In this document: one piece after another, positions 22,570 to 23,358 of the stretch | Layout of the letters: every line of letters starts with the position of its first letter | Numbering within the stretch: position 1 is the first letter of the stretch | IMG/VR virus record: IMGVR_UViG_3300025102_000302 | Span: 1-23,358 of that record | Source of the DNA: a virus | Reading direction: 5' to 3' (one strand) | DNA length: 23,358 nt | The notes under the pieces: model-generated | Told to the model about the DNA's origin: nothing | The model's input: only the letters and a program-made list of their open reading frames with translations | The model's database searches: none | Position numbers and translations under genes: made by a program

Positions 22570-23358
22570 ATGAAGACGCTATATCCGAAACAACAAGACG
22601 CGCTCGACTTCTTCCTAGCGAAGCACAAGTTGAATTTGAACTCACTCGACACTAGCCATGTCGGGACTGGTAAGACCGTAGTGGCCGCTCATCTGGCCGA
22701 TGCTTTGAATAGACCCGTTGCGGTCTTGTGTCCGAAGGCAGTGATCCCGTCATGGGAGCGTGAGCTTAAAGAGACTGGCATCGAGCCGCTATTCGTTCTC
22801 AACTACGAGAAGATCAGGACGGGCCGGACGGACTTCATGTCCAAGCGTGGCAAGAAGATCATGACGTGGAACTTACCTAAAAACACATTAGTGTTAGTGG
22901 ACGAGGTTCACAGATGCAAAGGGCCGTATACGCAAAACGCGCAGTTGTTAGTTTCTCTCGTCGCACAAGGCTACTCGATTCATGCGATGAGTGCGACTGC
23001 CGCCGAAGACCCTACTGAAATGAGGCCAATCGGATACGCATTAGGTTTGCACAATCTCAACAAAGCGGAGGACGGTGTCAAAAGTTGGTTCGGGTGGATG
23101 ATGCAATACGGATGCACTCAGAACCAGTGGAACGCGTGGGAGCTTCGCCGTAAGACTAAACTCAGTGATCTTAATAGGGTCATGTATAGGAAGAATGTTA
23201 AACGGCTCACAGTTGATGACTTTCCCGATTCCTTTAAAGCGAACCGCGTATTCGTGGAGCCGATTGCGTTCGGCTCTGCTGCCAAGATCGCTAAGGCGTA
23301 TAAAGATTTAGACATCACTCCTGAAATCATCACCAATCTTCTGGAGAACGGAACCGTT
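22570..23358 (+). CDS. SF2 DEAD/DEAH-type helicase (N-terminal part)
   Basis: 263 residues to the window edge, with no stop. A Q-motif-like start (YPKQQ, 5-9) is followed by Walker A VGTGKT (31-36), a motif Ia-like VAVLCPKAVIPSWERE (50-65), Walker B/motif II DEVH (111-114) and motif III SAT (141-143). The PKAVIPSWERE segment is the type seen in SNF2-like and phage helicases. The second RecA-like domain lies beyond the window. It probably unwinds or remodels DNA during replication or recombination, fitting the adjacent resolvase. ATG 22570 is chosen because the Q motif begins within five residues of it. Confidence 0.85.
   Translation, partial: MKTLYPKQQDALDFFLAKHKLNLNSLDTSHVGTGKTVVAAHLADALNRPVAVLCPKAVIPSWERELKETGIEPLFVLNYEKIRTGRTDFMSKRGKKIMTWNLPKNTLVLVDEVHRCKGPYTQNAQLLVSLVAQGYSIHAMSATAAEDPTEMRPIGYALGLHNLNKAEDGVKSWFGWMMQYGCTQNQWNAWELRRKTKLSDLNRVMYRKNVKRLTVDDFPDSFKANRVFVEPIAFGSAAKIAKAYKDLDITPEIITNLLENGTV

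Noticed and set aside
1-23358. tRNA, rRNA, insertion sequences, integrase or attachment sites
   Set aside because: Gaps between genes are short and accounted for; no cloverleaf, transposase, integrase or terminal repeats were recognised by eye.

Overview
This window looks like part of a tailed double-stranded DNA bacteriophage genome (Caudoviricetes) or a closely related prophage. The evidence is a terminase large subunit, a probable small subunit, a run of virion-type genes ending in a 3,352-residue protein, a RuvC-like resolvase and an SF2 helicase, all in tightly packed, overlapping reading frames. No portal, capsid, tail, integrase, tRNA or rRNA gene is visible. The host cannot be named. 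None of the 16 chosen start codons has a conventionally spaced Shine-Dalgarno sequence, and several are preceded by A/C-rich leaders. That suggests a host lineage that depends little on Shine-Dalgarno pairing. The one good promoter has TTGACA-N17-TATCTT form rather than the Bacteroidota type.

Layout. (1) Positions 1-5627, plus strand: the tail of an unknown gene, a candidate promoter/operator, then an operon of a DUF3150-like protein, a MoxR-type AAA+ ATPase, a metallopeptidase-like/VWA protein, an unknown 354-residue protein, a DUF7178-like protein and a small unknown. (2) A terminator hairpin at 5636-5665 lies between this operon and the virion genes converging on it. (3) Positions 5670-18742, minus strand, read right to left: a 97-residue basic protein behind a consensus promoter, a 561-residue Thr/Pro-rich protein, a 327-residue coiled-coil protein, and the 3,352-residue protein. 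(4) The terminase large subunit (18872-20662, minus) is set off from that operon by an 80-nt dyad that looks like a terminator. (5) Positions 20683-23358, plus strand: terminase small-subunit-like HTH protein, a small unknown, a DUF1599 protein with a Cys cluster, a RuvC-like resolvase and a truncated helicase.

How the genes fit together (inference). The DUF3150/MoxR/VWA set resembles the MoxR-VWA remodelling machines, here with a metallopeptidase-type domain built in. The giant protein looks like a polyvalent, probably DNA-ejected internal virion protein with one intact and one degenerate zincin-like site, hydrophobic segments near both ends and Pro/Thr repeat linkers. The right-hand genes form a packaging, nucleotide and recombination module.

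The observations most worth following are the shared ACAAATAC leaders in the left operon, the promoter placed to make a leaderless GTG message, the 20-bp gap between the divergent terminase starts, the Thr/Pro-coding 6/18-bp minisatellites in adjacent virion genes, and the tandem intact/degenerate zincin arrangement.
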